Shown here piece after piece: positions 17,868 to 26,544 of a stretch of 64,000 nucleotides of DNA. Location of the stretch: the NCBI GenBank assembly GCA_017508195.1, contig JAFVZL010000006.1, forward strand, positions 44,153 through 108,152, written 5' to 3'. Each line of letters starts with the position of its first letter. The first letter of the stretch is position 1. The position numbers and the translations under genes are program-made. The notes beneath the pieces were generated by a model. The model saw only the letters and a program-made list of their open reading frames with translations, searched no databases and was not told where the DNA came from. The DNA is from Clostridia bacterium. GTDB taxonomy: Bacteria > Bacillota > Clostridia > Oscillospirales > CAG-272.

Positions 17868-18132
17868 ATCCAAGCTCCACTCCCACTATCTTCCCTGATA
17901 TCTCGACCGTCCTGCCCGAAAAGACGGTGAGCCTCAGCTCTGAGCCGCGAACTCCTACTCTGCCCGAGTGCGACAGAACCGTAACGCTTTCGGGTGAGAG
18001 CTCGGTTATATTGATAACTCCCGATATGGCACACGCCGCCCCTCTGTTCCCCTTCCTTATCTCAATCGCAAGCGGTGCGGGCGCAATTTCGCCCGGAGCG
18101 CGTGACGAGCTGCTTTTTTTCTCTCTTTGCAT
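17854..18132 (-). CDS. yqfC: YqfC-like sporulation protein (YabP/YqfC family, 92 aa)
   Basis: The 92-aa length and the beta-rich pattern (VINITELSPESVTVLSHSGRVGVRGSE, LTVFSGRTVEISGKIVGVELGY) fit the YabP/YqfC family. Position directly before yqfD is the strongest support. The first 25 residues are basic and low in complexity. The family is needed for normal sporulation in Bacillus, with unknown molecular function. Expression is probably from a mother-cell sigma factor promoter, but I could not define one with confidence. Confidence 0.82.
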   Translation of the reverse strand: MQREKKSSSSRAPGEIAPAPLAIEIRKGNRGAACAISGVINITELSPESVTVLSHSGRVGVRGSELRLTVFSGRTVEISGKIVGVELGYGRD

Positions 18133-18197
18133 TTTTTCGTTCTCCCTAACATAAGGCTTTTATAGATACTAAAGAATATGCCAAAGAGGTGGAGTAA

Positions 18198-19151
18198 ATG
18201 ACGGGCGAGATAATTAACAAGCATACAGATAAGGGTAAGGCGCTGCGCGCTGCGGTGTCAGTCGGAATGATCCTTTTGCTTATCGGCGTTGCCTTCTTTC
18301 TTTCGGACAGTCTCGGAGATTACGCGAGAGAGGGGATGCGACTGGCGGTCGAGAGAGTGATACCTACCACTCTGCCCTTCATGATACTTTCGGGTATGGC
18401 GGTAAACCTCATTGACATAGACTCACTCCCGATATTAAGCCGAGGCTTTGAACGGGCATTCGGCATCTCGCGCTCGGCATTCGGCATCTTCCTCATCGGC
18501 AACCTTACGGGCTTTCCCATCGGTGCAAAAATGACAGCCGATGCATACCGCTCGGGAAGGCTTGATAAGGAAAGCGCAGAGCGCCTTCTCGCATACTCGG
18601 ATAACCCATCCTTTCCATTCGTCATAGGAGTGGTCGGAGAGTCGCTGCTAGGTGATATAAGACTAGGCGTGCTCCTTCTCGCCTCGCTCGGTATAAGCAC
18701 ACTCTTATCTGCGCAGTTGTTCCGCGATAAATCGAGGAAAATGTCATATAACAGATTTATTACTCGGCAGAAATACAGTTTTGTAGAATCAGTAAAAAGC
18801 GCCGCAGCATCAGCATTAACTATGACTGCATTTATTTCGTTCTTTTTCACACTGGTCGGAGCGGTGCGCGACGGGATCAAAAATCTCGCTTTTCGCACCC
18901 TTCTTATGCTCCCGCTTGAGATAACGGGGGCGTTATCCGAGGTGTGTACCGAAAGCACTTTGCCCCTTCCATTACGCGTGGCTCTTGCGGGATTTGCACT
19001 CGGATTCGGCGGTATATCGGTGATGCTCCAGGTATCCGCTTTTTCATCCGAGGCAGAGCTTTCGATGAGAAAATACTTCCTTATAAAAATATGTGAGGGA
19101 TTGGTCGCAGCAGCGGTAGCAGGAGTGGTGATGCTTGTTATTGAGCTCTGA
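18198..19151 (+). CDS. YlbJ-like sporulation membrane protein (nucleoside-recognition/Gate domains)
   Basis: The 317-aa polytopic protein has about 8 hydrophobic segments. Its repeated Gate-like pattern includes GNLTGFPIGAKM and LLAYSDNPSFPFVIGVVG, which resemble the YlbJ signature LxGYPxGAK...NNPGPxF. YlbJ is made in the mother cell and is required for spore cortex formation. It is shorter than Bacillus YlbJ (about 400 aa). It is divergent from yqfC, so sporulation genes flank a 65-bp control region. The AGAGGTGGAG site 4-10 nt upstream supports the ATG at 18198. A general transporter role cannot be excluded. Confidence 0.78.
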   Translation: MTGEIINKHTDKGKALRAAVSVGMILLLIGVAFFLSDSLGDYAREGMRLAVERVIPTTLPFMILSGMAVNLIDIDSLPILSRGFERAFGISRSAFGIFLIGNLTGFPIGAKMTADAYRSGRLDKESAERLLAYSDNPSFPFVIGVVGESLLGDIRLGVLLLASLGISTLLSAQLFRDKSRKMSYNRFITRQKYSFVESVKSAAASALTMTAFISFFFTLVGAVRDGIKNLAFRTLLMLPLEITGALSEVCTESTLPLPLRVALAGFALGFGGISVMLQVSAFSSEAELSMRKYFLIKICEGLVAAAVAGVVMLVIEL

Positions 19152-19220
19152 TATTCAACTGAGTAAGCTCGTTTTTTTACCGGAGGCGGAGTTATATGCT
19201 CCCGCGGTGATAAAATGATA

Positions 19221-19255
19221 AAAGGACGAACACCGCGAGGTGTTCGCCCTTTTAT
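19221..19255. terminator. Bidirectional terminator between ylbJ-like gene and the lipoprotein/pckA unit
   Basis: GGACGAACACC (19224-19234) pairs with GGTGTTCGCCC (19239-19249) with a GCGA loop. TTTTAT follows on both strands. Confidence 0.85.
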
Positions 19256-19311
19256 ATAAGATGGTGGATATTTTGCCCCAGACAAAGTCTGAGCGGATCG
19301 TCCGTTCAAGC

Positions 19312-19461
19312 TCAGTTAAGAGGCATATCCGTGATCGGAGTATCGAAGTTTCCCTCAAACTCAGGGGGAGTCGTATCATCGCCACCCTCCTCCTCGGGAG
19401 TGCACGAGAAGAGTGCAAACGACATGACAAGTGCGAGAAGTAATGCGAAAAGCTTTTTCAT
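19312..19461 (-). CDS. Small lipoprotein (49 aa), unknown function
   Basis: A very short secreted lipoprotein: MKKLFALLLALVMSF is followed by the lipobox LFSC (Cys20) and an acidic 29-residue mature tail rich in Glu, Asp, Thr and Pro. A strong AAAGGAGAGG site precedes the ATG at 19461. It starts 22 bp after the pckA stop and ends before the shared terminator, so it is probably cotranscribed with pckA. No family is recognised; it could also be a truncated remnant of a longer lipoprotein. Confidence 0.65.
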   Translation of the reverse strand: MKKLFALLLALVMSFALFSCTPEEEGGDDTTPPEFEGNFDTPITDMPLN

Positions 19462-19483
19462 AGCTTTGCCTCTCCTTTGTTTT

Positions 19484-21277
19484 TTACTTGCTGAGTCTAG
19501 CCTCAAGTGCAGCAAGCTCATCATAGAGCTCAGCGGGTACGCGATCGCCTACCTGCTTGTAGAACTCTCTGATAGCCTTGCAATCCTCAAGCCAGAGCTC
19601 CTTATCTACGGAAAGAAGATCTCTTACAGTGTCAACGGTGATGTCAAGACCCTCGATATCGATGTCCTCAGCATTGGGAACGTAACCGATAGGAGTCTCT
19701 ACTGCATCAACCTTGCCCTCGCAACGGTTGAGGATCCACATAAGAACTCTCATGTTGTCACCGAATCCGGGCCAGATGAAGTGACCCTCGTCATCGGTTC
19801 TGAACCAGTTAACGTGGAAGATCTTGGGAGCGTTCTTGATAACCTTGCCCATGTTGAGCCAGTGTGCCCAATAATCACCCATATCGTAGCCTACGAAGGG
19901 TCTCATAGCCATAGGATCGCGACGAACTACGCCGACAGCGCCTGCTGCAGCCGCAGTGGTCTCGGAGGCCATGATAGAACCAACGAAGGTACCGTGCTGC
20001 CAGCTGGTAGACTGGTAAACAAGGGGAGCAGTCTTTGCGCGTCTGCCGCCGAATACGATAGCGGAGATCGGAACGCCTGCAGGATCGTTGAACTTATCAG
20101 AGATGCAGGGGCAGTTAACTGCCATTGCAGTGAATCTGGAGTTGGGATGTGCACCGGAGGTGTTGACCTTATCCTTCTTGTCGTAGAGTCTGTAATCCCA
20201 CTTCTCGCCCTTCCAGTTAAGAGCGTTTGCAGGAGGATTGTCATTGAGACCCTCCCACCAAACGGTATTGTCATCAAGGTTGTGACATACGTTGGTGAAG
20301 ATACAGTCACGCATAGAGGTGTGAAGTGCGTTGGGGTTGGAGTTCTCGTTGGTACCGGGAGCAACGCCGAAGAAGCCGTTCTCAGGGTTTACTGCCCAGA
20401 GTCTGCCATCCTTACCGACACGGAGCCATGCGATATCATCGCCTACGCACCATACCTTATAGCCCTTCTCTCTGTAAGCCTTGGGGGGAATGAGCATAGC
20501 GAGGTTAGTCTTACCGCAAGCGGAGGGGAATGCAGCGGATATGTACTTGACGTCTCCGTCGGGCGACTCAACACCGAGGATGAGCATATGCTCTGCCATC
20601 CAGCCCTCTTTTCTGCCGAGGTAGGATGCAATACGGAGTGCGAAGCACTTCTTACCGAGAAGAACGTTTCCACCGTAACCGGAGTTAACAGACCAGATGG
20701 TGTTGTCCTCGGGGAAATGACAGATATATCTCTTCTCCTGGCTGAGCTCAGCCTTTGCATGAAGACCCTTAATGAAATCTGCGCTGTCGCCAAGTGCATC
20801 AAGAACGTTGAGACCTACTCTCGTCATGATGAGCATGTTAAGAACAACGTAGATGGAGTCGGTAAGCTCGATGCCGTACTTAGCGAAGTCGGAGCCTACA
20901 ACAGACATGGAATAAGGGATAACATACATGGTCTTGCCGGTGTAAGAGCCGCGATAGAGCTTCGAGAGCTTCTCGTAGCACTCCTTGGGATCCATCCAGT
21001 TGTTGATGTTGCCCGCGTCTTCCTTCTTCGAGGTACAGATGAAGGTTCTGTCCTCTACTCTCGCAACGTCGTTAATTGCGGTTCTGTGAAGGTAGCAACC
21101 GGGGAGAACGTCCTGGTTAAGCTTGATCATCTCGCCGCTCGCACAAGCCTCGGCACGAAGAGCCTCGGTCTGCTCGAGAGAGCCATCGATAAGTACGATG
21201 TCAGCAGGATTAACGAGCTCACACATCTCAGCGATCCACTCGTTCACAAACTTGTTCTTAGTTACATTTGTGTTCAT
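19484..21277 (-). CDS. pckA: Phosphoenolpyruvate carboxykinase (GTP)
   Basis: This 597-aa enzyme interconverts oxaloacetate and phosphoenolpyruvate with GTP/GDP. It is the GTP-type family, seen from the kinase-1a loop AAFPSACGKTN (Cys and Lys in the loop) and the GTP-class substrate motif FGGRRAKTAPLVYQ. In anaerobic fermenters it often runs toward oxaloacetate to fix CO2. The ATG at 21277 has AGGAG 8 nt upstream and a consensus promoter at 21353-21381. High codon bias suggests strong expression. Confidence 0.97.
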   Translation of the reverse strand: MNTNVTKNKFVNEWIAEMCELVNPADIVLIDGSLEQTEALRAEACASGEMIKLNQDVLPGCYLHRTAINDVARVEDRTFICTSKKEDAGNINNWMDPKECYEKLSKLYRGSYTGKTMYVIPYSMSVVGSDFAKYGIELTDSIYVVLNMLIMTRVGLNVLDALGDSADFIKGLHAKAELSQEKRYICHFPEDNTIWSVNSGYGGNVLLGKKCFALRIASYLGRKEGWMAEHMLILGVESPDGDVKYISAAFPSACGKTNLAMLIPPKAYREKGYKVWCVGDDIAWLRVGKDGRLWAVNPENGFFGVAPGTNENSNPNALHTSMRDCIFTNVCHNLDDNTVWWEGLNDNPPANALNWKGEKWDYRLYDKKDKVNTSGAHPNSRFTAMAVNCPCISDKFNDPAGVPISAIVFGGRRAKTAPLVYQSTSWQHGTFVGSIMASETTAAAAGAVGVVRRDPMAMRPFVGYDMGDYWAHWLNMGKVIKNAPKIFHVNWFRTDDEGHFIWPGFGDNMRVLMWILNRCEGKVDAVETPIGYVPNAEDIDIEGLDITVDTVRDLLSVDKELWLEDCKAIREFYKQVGDRVPAELYDELAALEARLSK

Positions 21278-21352
21278 TGGTTTATCTCCTTAATAAATTA
21301 ATTACAAGTTCAGGCGGTAAGGCTTACAAAAAAGCCAATTTACCACAACTAC

Positions 21353-21381
21353 ATTATAGCATAAGCTTTTTTTCTTTTCAA
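21353..21381 (-). promoter_or_regulatory. Sigma-A promoter for pckA
   Basis: On the minus strand TTGAAA (21381-21376) and TATAAT (21358-21353) are separated by 17 bp, leaving a leader of about 68 nt. Confidence 0.8.
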
Positions 21382-21633
21382 TAGCTTAAATAAATATTTT
21401 TCGGATTTAATATGATATTCAAATATACGCAATAATTGCTCCCTCAGGTGCTGCTAAAGATCGATCGGAGATCAAATCAAGTCACCTACCCGAAAAGGGT
21501 GCTCCGTTTCAAAAAGGCGGTAACGGTCGCTTGAATGATGCTTTTGTCATAAAATGTCGGGATTTGCTTGGAATTGGTAATTTTTTACATTTTATCGGTC
21601 GCAGTTTTGGCAATTTTTTCGCTATTTTCCCTC
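21382..21633. other. Gene-free stretch between pckA and spo0A promoters
   Basis: No convincing ORF is present. A GC-richer island at about 21437-21535 contains short complementary pieces (AGGTG/CACCT, ACCC/GGGT around a 4-5 nt loop, GATC repeats) and could be a structured RNA or regulatory region. I could not match it to a riboswitch or known RNA. The flanks are A/T rich. Confidence 0.4.
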
Positions 21634-21663
21634 TTGATTTCGATATCTTTCTTGTGGTAAAAT
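21634..21663 (+). promoter_or_regulatory. Sigma-A promoter for spo0A
   Basis: TTGATT (21634-21639) and TAAAAT (21658-21663) are separated by 18 bp and lie 62 bp ahead of the spo0A start codon. A sigma-H promoter, known for B. subtilis spo0A, was not identified here. Confidence 0.6.
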
Positions 21664-21724
21664 GTAGTTACACTTGCGAATTTCCATATTTTTCCAAATT
21701 TTATCACGGAAGGAGTTAAGAAAC

Positions 21725-22504
21725 ATGGAATCCTTAACAAAAATACTGATTTGCGACGAAAACGCCGAGGAGAGGCGATTGCTCGTCGATGCTCTGACAA
21801 AGAGCGGTTACCGTTACATATCCGAGGCTGAGACGGGAGAATGTGCACTCGAGCTTGCTGCCGGCGGCGGGTTCGATCTCGTTATAAGCGACCTTTGGTT
21901 ACCGGGTATTGACGGTATCGGAATTATCCGCGAGGTAGGCGCGCAGGTGGGTGAGGAGAAGCCCGCCTTCATACTGCTCTCACCGATAAACAAGCAATCT
22001 CTGCTCGTCGAGGCGTCCGAGGCAGGCGCGGACGTCTGCATCCTAAAGCCCTTCGATCCATCGACACTAATTTCGAGGATCACTTCATTATTGCGTATTA
22101 GGTGGGCACGGGCACAGGGCAAAAAGCCCCAGCTCTCCGAATCACCCGATATGGAAGCTCAGGTAACGAAGATTATTCATCAGATCGGTGTGCCTGCGCA
22201 CATCAAGGGCTATCAGTATCTCAGATGCGCCATCCTTATGGCTATAGACGATACCGAGATAATAAACTCGGTGACTAAGGTGCTGTATCCATCCGTCGCA
22301 AAGAAGTTTGGCACCACGACCTCAAGGGTCGAGCGCGCGATACGTCATGCAATCGAGGTCGCGTGGGACAGAGGCGATATCGATACCCTCAACTCCTATT
22401 TCGGCTACACTATTCAGAACTCCAGGGGAAAGCCCACGAATTCCGAATTCATAGCCATGATAGCCGACAATCTCAGGCTGAAGCACCGTTATACTACGGT
22501 GTAA
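21725..22504 (+). CDS. spo0A: Stage 0 sporulation master regulator Spo0A
   Basis: This 259-aa response regulator controls entry into sporulation. The receiver has the acidic residues DE at 11-12, the phospho-acceptor Asp56 in LVISDLWLP and the conserved Lys in ILKPFD. The Spo0A-specific effector domain starts near 145, with [17 protein letters not shown] and the recognition helix region [18 protein letters not shown]. Length and Asp56 match B. subtilis. The ATG at 21725 follows AAGGAG. spoIVB, its usual upstream neighbour, is absent; instead pckA diverges from it. Confidence 0.97.
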   Translation: MESLTKILICDENAEERRLLVDALTKSGYRYISEAETGECALELAAGGGFDLVISDLWLPGIDGIGIIREVGAQVGEEKPAFILLSPINKQSLLVEASEAGADVCILKPFDPSTLISRITSLLRIRWARAQGKKPQLSESPDMEAQVTKIIHQIGVPAHIKGYQYLRCAILMAIDDTEIINSVTKVLYPSVAKKFGTTTSRVERAIRHAIEVAWDRGDIDTLNSYFGYTIQNSRGKPTNSEFIAMIADNLRLKHRYTTV

Positions 22505-22578
22505 CAGCATAGAGCAATGCCCGACGCGCGGGTGCCTCGGCTCGGTATAAAGTAAAATCTGAGCCGAAAAAGAAAAAG

Positions 22579-22608
22579 GGCTGTCTCGGATCACGGTCTG
22601 AGACAGCC
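22579..22608. terminator. Hairpin between convergent spo0A and recR
   Basis: GGCTGTCTC (22579-22587) pairs with GAGACAGCC (22600-22608), 12-nt loop with further GA/TC pairs. An A-rich flank upstream gives a T-rich tail for the minus strand. It resembles the hairpin at 3918-3950. Confidence 0.7.
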
Positions 22609-22622
22609 TGTTATATGAATTT

Positions 22623-23231
22623 TTAATTTCCGAAGAATCTTCTGCCCTCCATGGCGCGAAGAAGAGTAACCTCGTCGGCATATTCTATATCTGCTCCGAC
22701 GGGTATTCCGTACGCGAGGCGCGAAACCTTAACGCCCTTGCCCTCGAGCAGGCGCGCTATATAGGCAGCAGTCGTATCGCCCTTGGGGGTTGGGTTAGTA
22801 GCTATGATGACCTCGTTTATTCCGCCCGCTTCAACACGAGCGACGAGCTCCTTTACTGTAAGGTCATCCGCCGTGATATTGTCGAGCGGAGAGAGCGCAC
22901 CGCCGAGCACATGATAGACACCCTTATAGCCACGGACACGCTCCATGGTCATAACGTCCTTTGCATCCTCGACAACTACGACAGTACCTCTGTCGCGCTT
23001 CTCTGACGAGCATATCTCGCACTCACCCTCCCTTGCGGAAAGACCGAAGCATACGGGACATTTATAAACGTCGCGCTTGATACCGATTATAGCATCGGCA
23101 AAGCGGACAGCCTCATCATCGGTGAGATTAAGGCATGCAAAGGCATATCTTGCCGCAGTCCTCGCACCGACACCCGGAATCTTACGGAACTCCTCGATGA
23201 GCCTCTCGATAGGCGCAATGTACGATGCCAT
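22623..23231 (-). CDS. recR: Recombination protein RecR
   Basis: This 202-aa protein works with RecO and RecF in RecA loading at gaps. The helix-hairpin-helix (FRKIPGVGARTAARYAF), the four-cysteine zinc finger (CPVC...CEIC, about 55-75) and the Toprim domain beginning VVVVEDAKDVMTME are all visible. The ATG at 23231 lies one base after the ybaB stop (TGATATG), so it is translationally coupled; upstream in-frame codons belong to ybaB overlap. Confidence 0.96.
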   Translation of the reverse strand: MASYIAPIERLIEEFRKIPGVGARTAARYAFACLNLTDDEAVRFADAIIGIKRDVYKCPVCFGLSAREGECEICSSEKRDRGTVVVVEDAKDVMTMERVRGYKGVYHVLGGALSPLDNITADDLTVKELVARVEAGGINEVIIATNPTPKGDTTAAYIARLLEGKGVKVSRLAYGIPVGADIEYADEVTLLRAMEGRRFFGN

Positions 23232-23232
23232 A

Positions 23233-23583
23233 TCAGAAAAGACCGCCAAGCCCGCCCATGCCGGGGATATTAAGACCGCCCGTGAGCTGACCCATCTCAT
23301 CCGCTGCGTCGCTCTCGACCTTCTTAATTGCCTCGTTCACGGCAGCTACCACGAGATCCTCGAGGGTCTCGATATCATCGGGGTCGACTACCTCCTCTGC
23401 AAGCTTTACAGAGAGGACCTCCTTCTTACCGTTCATCTTTACACTGACAACACCGCCGCCAACGGAGACCTCGTACTCGCGAGCCTCGAGCTCCTCCTGC
23501 TTAGCGACCATGTCCTCCTGCATCTTCTTTATCATATTCTGCATATTTGCGGCACCGCCGCCCTGTGGAATTCTGACCTTCAT
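23233..23583 (-). CDS. YbaB/EbfC family nucleoid-associated protein
   Basis: This 116-aa DNA-binding protein forms dimers and sits between dnaX and recR in most bacteria. The core is MQNMIKKMQEDMVAKQEELEAREYEVSVGGG followed by VSVKMNGKKEVLSVKL. The glycine- and methionine-rich tail (NIPGMGGLGGLF) is typical. AAAGGTGAT precedes the ATG. Confidence 0.95.
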   Translation of the reverse strand: MKVRIPQGGGAANMQNMIKKMQEDMVAKQEELEAREYEVSVGGGVVSVKMNGKKEVLSVKLAEEVVDPDDIETLEDLVVAAVNEAIKKVESDAADEMGQLTGGLNIPGMGGLGGLF

Positions 23584-23661
23584 TTTATATCACCTTTCGT
23601 ATCGTTTAATTACTGATCTATATTGTTTGAATGGCATCGCGAGATGCCCATATCACAGCCT

Positions 23662-25260
23662 TTAAGACCTGTCGATATTCTCTATAAGCTCGCCCTGCAG
23701 ATCGTCAAGACGCGCAGAATCCATAGCTTCGATCTCGACTCTTATCTCGGATACCGGCTTACCCTCGAGCTCGGCAATAACACCGCGAAGGATCGAAAGA
23801 TCCGCCTCGCTCGCAGACAGCATCTTTGCAAAGAATGCATTCATAGCAACGGTAAACGTTCCGTCTGCCTTAATATAAGCCGCGGATTTGTTGAATTGCA
23901 CCTCGAGAGGTCTTTTGATTTCTCCAATGCGTGATACGACCGAGCGCCATCTTTTATAGACACCGCCCTCGCTCTTCAGTGCCTCGCGGGGCTCGGGGTT
24001 GGGTGCGGGAGCGCTCTCCTTTGCCTTCGGTGCGGCAACTGTCTTTGGCTTTTCAGCAGCTGCATCGGCGGGCTTTACAGATGTCATGGAGACACCCTCG
24101 AGCTTCAATCTCGAAAGCTCGCGCTCGAGCTCGTCAACTCGCAGAGCAAGAGCCTCGGGAGTCATAGACGTGCGTGCCTCGCACATACGGGTGAGGGCTA
24201 TCTCGGCAATGGATCTCTTAGCGTTAAATGCACGCTGCATATCCGCCATTGCCGCCTCGAGTATCGAGGTATGGTAGACAAGCCTTGCAGGTGTGAAGTC
24301 GCGCGCAAGAGCCGACAGCGACTCGTACTCCGAGTCGGTAAGATCTAAGAAGCTCTTTGCCCTATCCGTGTTCTTCACGACCATAACGTCACGGTAGGAA
24401 TCGATTATCTCCTGCCAGAATACGGCAATGTCTCCGCTCTTGGATACTATATCGTTTACAGTGCCGTAGACGGTCTCGTAATCCTTATCAAGTATGGCTC
24501 TGATGAGCCTGTATGCACCGTCGCGGTTACCCGTACCAACGGTCGAGAAAACAAGGTCTGCATCGACCTCGCCGCGTGCGCCCGCACATAGCTCGAGAAG
24601 GCTGACGGCATCTCTCATACCGCCTCTCGCTACTCTGGCTATGACCTTCGCACCGTCCTCGGTGAGGGATATTCCCTCGCTCTTCGCGATTTTTGAGAGC
24701 CTCAATATGATATTTTCTGTCGATATGCGCTTAAAGTCAAAGCGCTGGCAGCGAGAGACGATGGTGGTCGGCAGCTTATGAAATTCCGTGGTTGCGAGGA
24801 TGAATATAACGTAGGTCGGCGGCTCTTCAAGCGTTTTAAGCAGAGCGTTGAATGCCGAGGCTGACATCATATGAACCTCGTCTATAATGTATACTCTGTA
24901 CTTTAAGAGTGCAGGAGTGAAGGCTATTTCATCCTTCATATCTCTTACGTTATCGACACCGTTATTGCTCGCCGCGTCCATCTCGATAACGTCGGTGGCA
25001 GTACCCGCGTTGATGCTGCGGCACGCCTCGCACTCGTTACAGGGGTTTCCGTTTCTCGGATTCAGGCAGTTTACCGCCTTCGCGAGTATCTTCGCACAGC
25101 TGGTCTTGCCCGTTCCTCTCGAGCCGCAGAAAAGATATGCGTGCGAGAGCTTCTCCGAGGCTACCTCGTATTTAAGTATATCGGTTATGGCACTCTGACC
25201 GACAACGTCGTCGAAGTCGGTGGGTCGCCACTTTCTGTATAAAGCTCTGTATTCTGACAT
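23662..25260 (-). CDS. dnaX: DNA polymerase III subunit gamma/tau
   Basis: This 532-aa clamp-loader ATPase has Walker A GSRGTGKTS, the zinc module with CLNPRNGNPCNECEAC, Walker B VYIIDEVHMMS and the sensor motif SRCQRFDFKR. A proline/alanine-rich linker near residues 385-420 leads to the C-terminal tau domain. The ATG at 25260 (MSEYRALYRKWRP) has GGGGG just upstream; a longer in-frame start is not supported. The SRP RNA gene lies 57 bp upstream, as in B. subtilis. Confidence 0.96.
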   Translation of the reverse strand: MSEYRALYRKWRPTDFDDVVGQSAITDILKYEVASEKLSHAYLFCGSRGTGKTSCAKILAKAVNCLNPRNGNPCNECEACRSINAGTATDVIEMDAASNNGVDNVRDMKDEIAFTPALLKYRVYIIDEVHMMSASAFNALLKTLEEPPTYVIFILATTEFHKLPTTIVSRCQRFDFKRISTENIILRLSKIAKSEGISLTEDGAKVIARVARGGMRDAVSLLELCAGARGEVDADLVFSTVGTGNRDGAYRLIRAILDKDYETVYGTVNDIVSKSGDIAVFWQEIIDSYRDVMVVKNTDRAKSFLDLTDSEYESLSALARDFTPARLVYHTSILEAAMADMQRAFNAKRSIAEIALTRMCEARTSMTPEALALRVDELERELSRLKLEGVSMTSVKPADAAAEKPKTVAAPKAKESAPAPNPEPREALKSEGGVYKRWRSVVSRIGEIKRPLEVQFNKSAAYIKADGTFTVAMNAFFAKMLSASEADLSILRGVIAELEGKPVSEIRVEIEAMDSARLDDLQGELIENIDRS

Positions 25261-25316
25261 AGTACCCCCAAAAAAGGCGTTGCACATACTGCGCCCTTAC
25301 GCGCGCGGAAAAAATT

Positions 25317-25622
25317 GTCCGTGTGTCGGAAAGAGCCATACACCCCACCGTCGAAAATACTCTTACATACGGTAACCGACGCCACTGCTCCGAACAGGCT
25401 TCCTCGCGGCACACATGATAAACCGCTTAATGCTGCTTGGTTCCCCACCTGACATGGTTCACAGCCTCATGTTGCGCAAGACCAATTCTTCAACACAGTA
25501 AGCGAGGGTGCAGTCTACACAAAAGCAATCCTCGGGTGGGGAATGAACCCCTGCTATAGCGGATTTCAGGTACAAGGCACCGCTACCGCCCCGGCTGGTA
25601 TGACTCCGTCCGACACACGGAC
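25317..25622 (-). ncRNA. ffs: Signal recognition particle RNA, large bacterial type
   Basis: The RNA has an Alu domain (minus-strand GGTAGCGGTGCCTTGTACC, then ATCCGCTATAGCAGGGG) and an S domain. The S domain carries the Ffh-binding loop, GTCAGG and AAGCAGC around a GGAA tetraloop at about 25441-25446, preceded by GAACCAT. The ends form a perfect 14-bp closing helix (25609-25622 with 25317-25330). The 3' side runs into six T residues, so this helix probably doubles as the terminator. At about 300 nt it is slightly longer than the 271-nt Bacillus scRNA. Confidence 0.95.
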
Positions 25623-25629
25623 ACTTAAT

Positions 25630-25658
25630 ATTATAACAAATAATTTAAAGAAAAGCAA
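25630..25658 (-). promoter_or_regulatory. Sigma-A promoter for the SRP RNA
   Basis: On the minus strand TTGCTT (25658-25653) and TATAAT (25635-25630) are 17 bp apart, placing the start at about 25622-25624, matching the RNA 5' end deduced from the closing helix. Confidence 0.85.
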
Positions 25659-25717
25659 GTGCTTTTCACAAAAAACAGCACCTATAAGAAAAAATTTAAC
25701 GCAAAAATGCCATAAGA

Positions 25718-26437
25718 CTAGGTGATAACGAAGCCGCCGCTGACGTTCAGCACATCGCCCGTTATAAAGGATGCGCGCTCGGATGCCAGAAACAGAGCAG
25801 CCTCTGCAACGTCCTCGCACTCTCCGCATCTCATAAGCGGTGTTTCATCGCAAAGCTCTCTTACGGTATCCTCACCGAGGCTTTTATTCATCTCGGTGTT
25901 GATAACACCCGGTGCTATCGCGTTAACGGTGATGCCAGAGGGACCGAGCTCCTTGCTAAGGGCCTTGGTAAGTCCGATAAGCCCCGCTTTACTTGCAGAG
26001 TAATGCGCCTCGCAGGACGAGCCGACAAGACCCCATATCGAGCTGATATTTATTATTCTTCCCCACTTTTCCGATACCATACCCGGAATGACCGCCTTCG
26101 AATAGATGAAGGGGGCAGTCAGATTGACTGCAAGCGTTCTCTGCCACTCCTCAACGGAAAGCTCCTGAAGGAGAGAGAATGAGGATATACCCGCATTATT
26201 GATAAGGATATCGATACCCCCGAGGTGTTCGAGTGCCAGAGCGACTGCGCGCTCTATCTCCTCGGGCAGCTCCGAGTCAGCCTTTATCGCATATGCGCCG
26301 AATTCGGCGGCAAGCTCGTTTGCCGCATCCCGGGATGCTTTATAGGTAAACGCAACGGCATAGCCCTCGCGTGAGAATTTTTTGACAAGCTCTCTGCCTA
26401 TACCGCGCGAGCCGCCTGTTATCAGAACTCGTTTCAT
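25718..26437 (-). CDS. Short-chain dehydrogenase/reductase, FabG-like
   Basis: This 239-aa NAD(P)-binding reductase has TGGSRGIG (cofactor loop), NNAG, the catalytic Ser in ISSIWG, and YSASK. The PG motif and C-terminal GG..I complete the SDR fold. The segment NISSIWGLVGSSCE followed by HYSASKAG is, from memory, typical of YmfI-type EF-P 5-aminopentanone reductases rather than classic FabG. That role is plausible but unproved. It is monocistronic, with a full-consensus promoter and GGAG before the ATG. Confidence 0.85.
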   Translation of the reverse strand: MKRVLITGGSRGIGRELVKKFSREGYAVAFTYKASRDAANELAAEFGAYAIKADSELPEEIERAVALALEHLGGIDILINNAGISSFSLLQELSVEEWQRTLAVNLTAPFIYSKAVIPGMVSEKWGRIINISSIWGLVGSSCEAHYSASKAGLIGLTKALSKELGPSGITVNAIAPGVINTEMNKSLGEDTVRELCDETPLMRCGECEDVAEAALFLASERASFITGDVLNVSGGFVIT

Positions 26438-26475
26438 ACTTTACTCCAAGCTTTTATTCTTATTATACCTTTATA

Positions 26476-26504
26476 ATTATACCCTTACCCGTCACAATTG
26501 TCAA
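26476..26504 (-). promoter_or_regulatory. Full-consensus sigma-A promoter for the SDR gene
   Basis: On the minus strand TTGACA (26504-26499) and TATAAT (26481-26476) are both perfect and 17 bp apart. Confidence 0.88.
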
Positions 26505-26544
26505 GCACGGGTCGATACAACCGTTCAACAAGGAAGGAGATACT

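Noticed and set aside
19331-21301. 656-codon plus-strand ORF opposite pckA
   Set aside because: It is the antisense shadow of a full-length, motif-complete pckA. It has no ribosome binding site and shows no recognisable domain.
25185-25448. ORFs of about 80 codons before dnaX
   Set aside because: They overlap the SRP RNA and lack ribosome binding sites.
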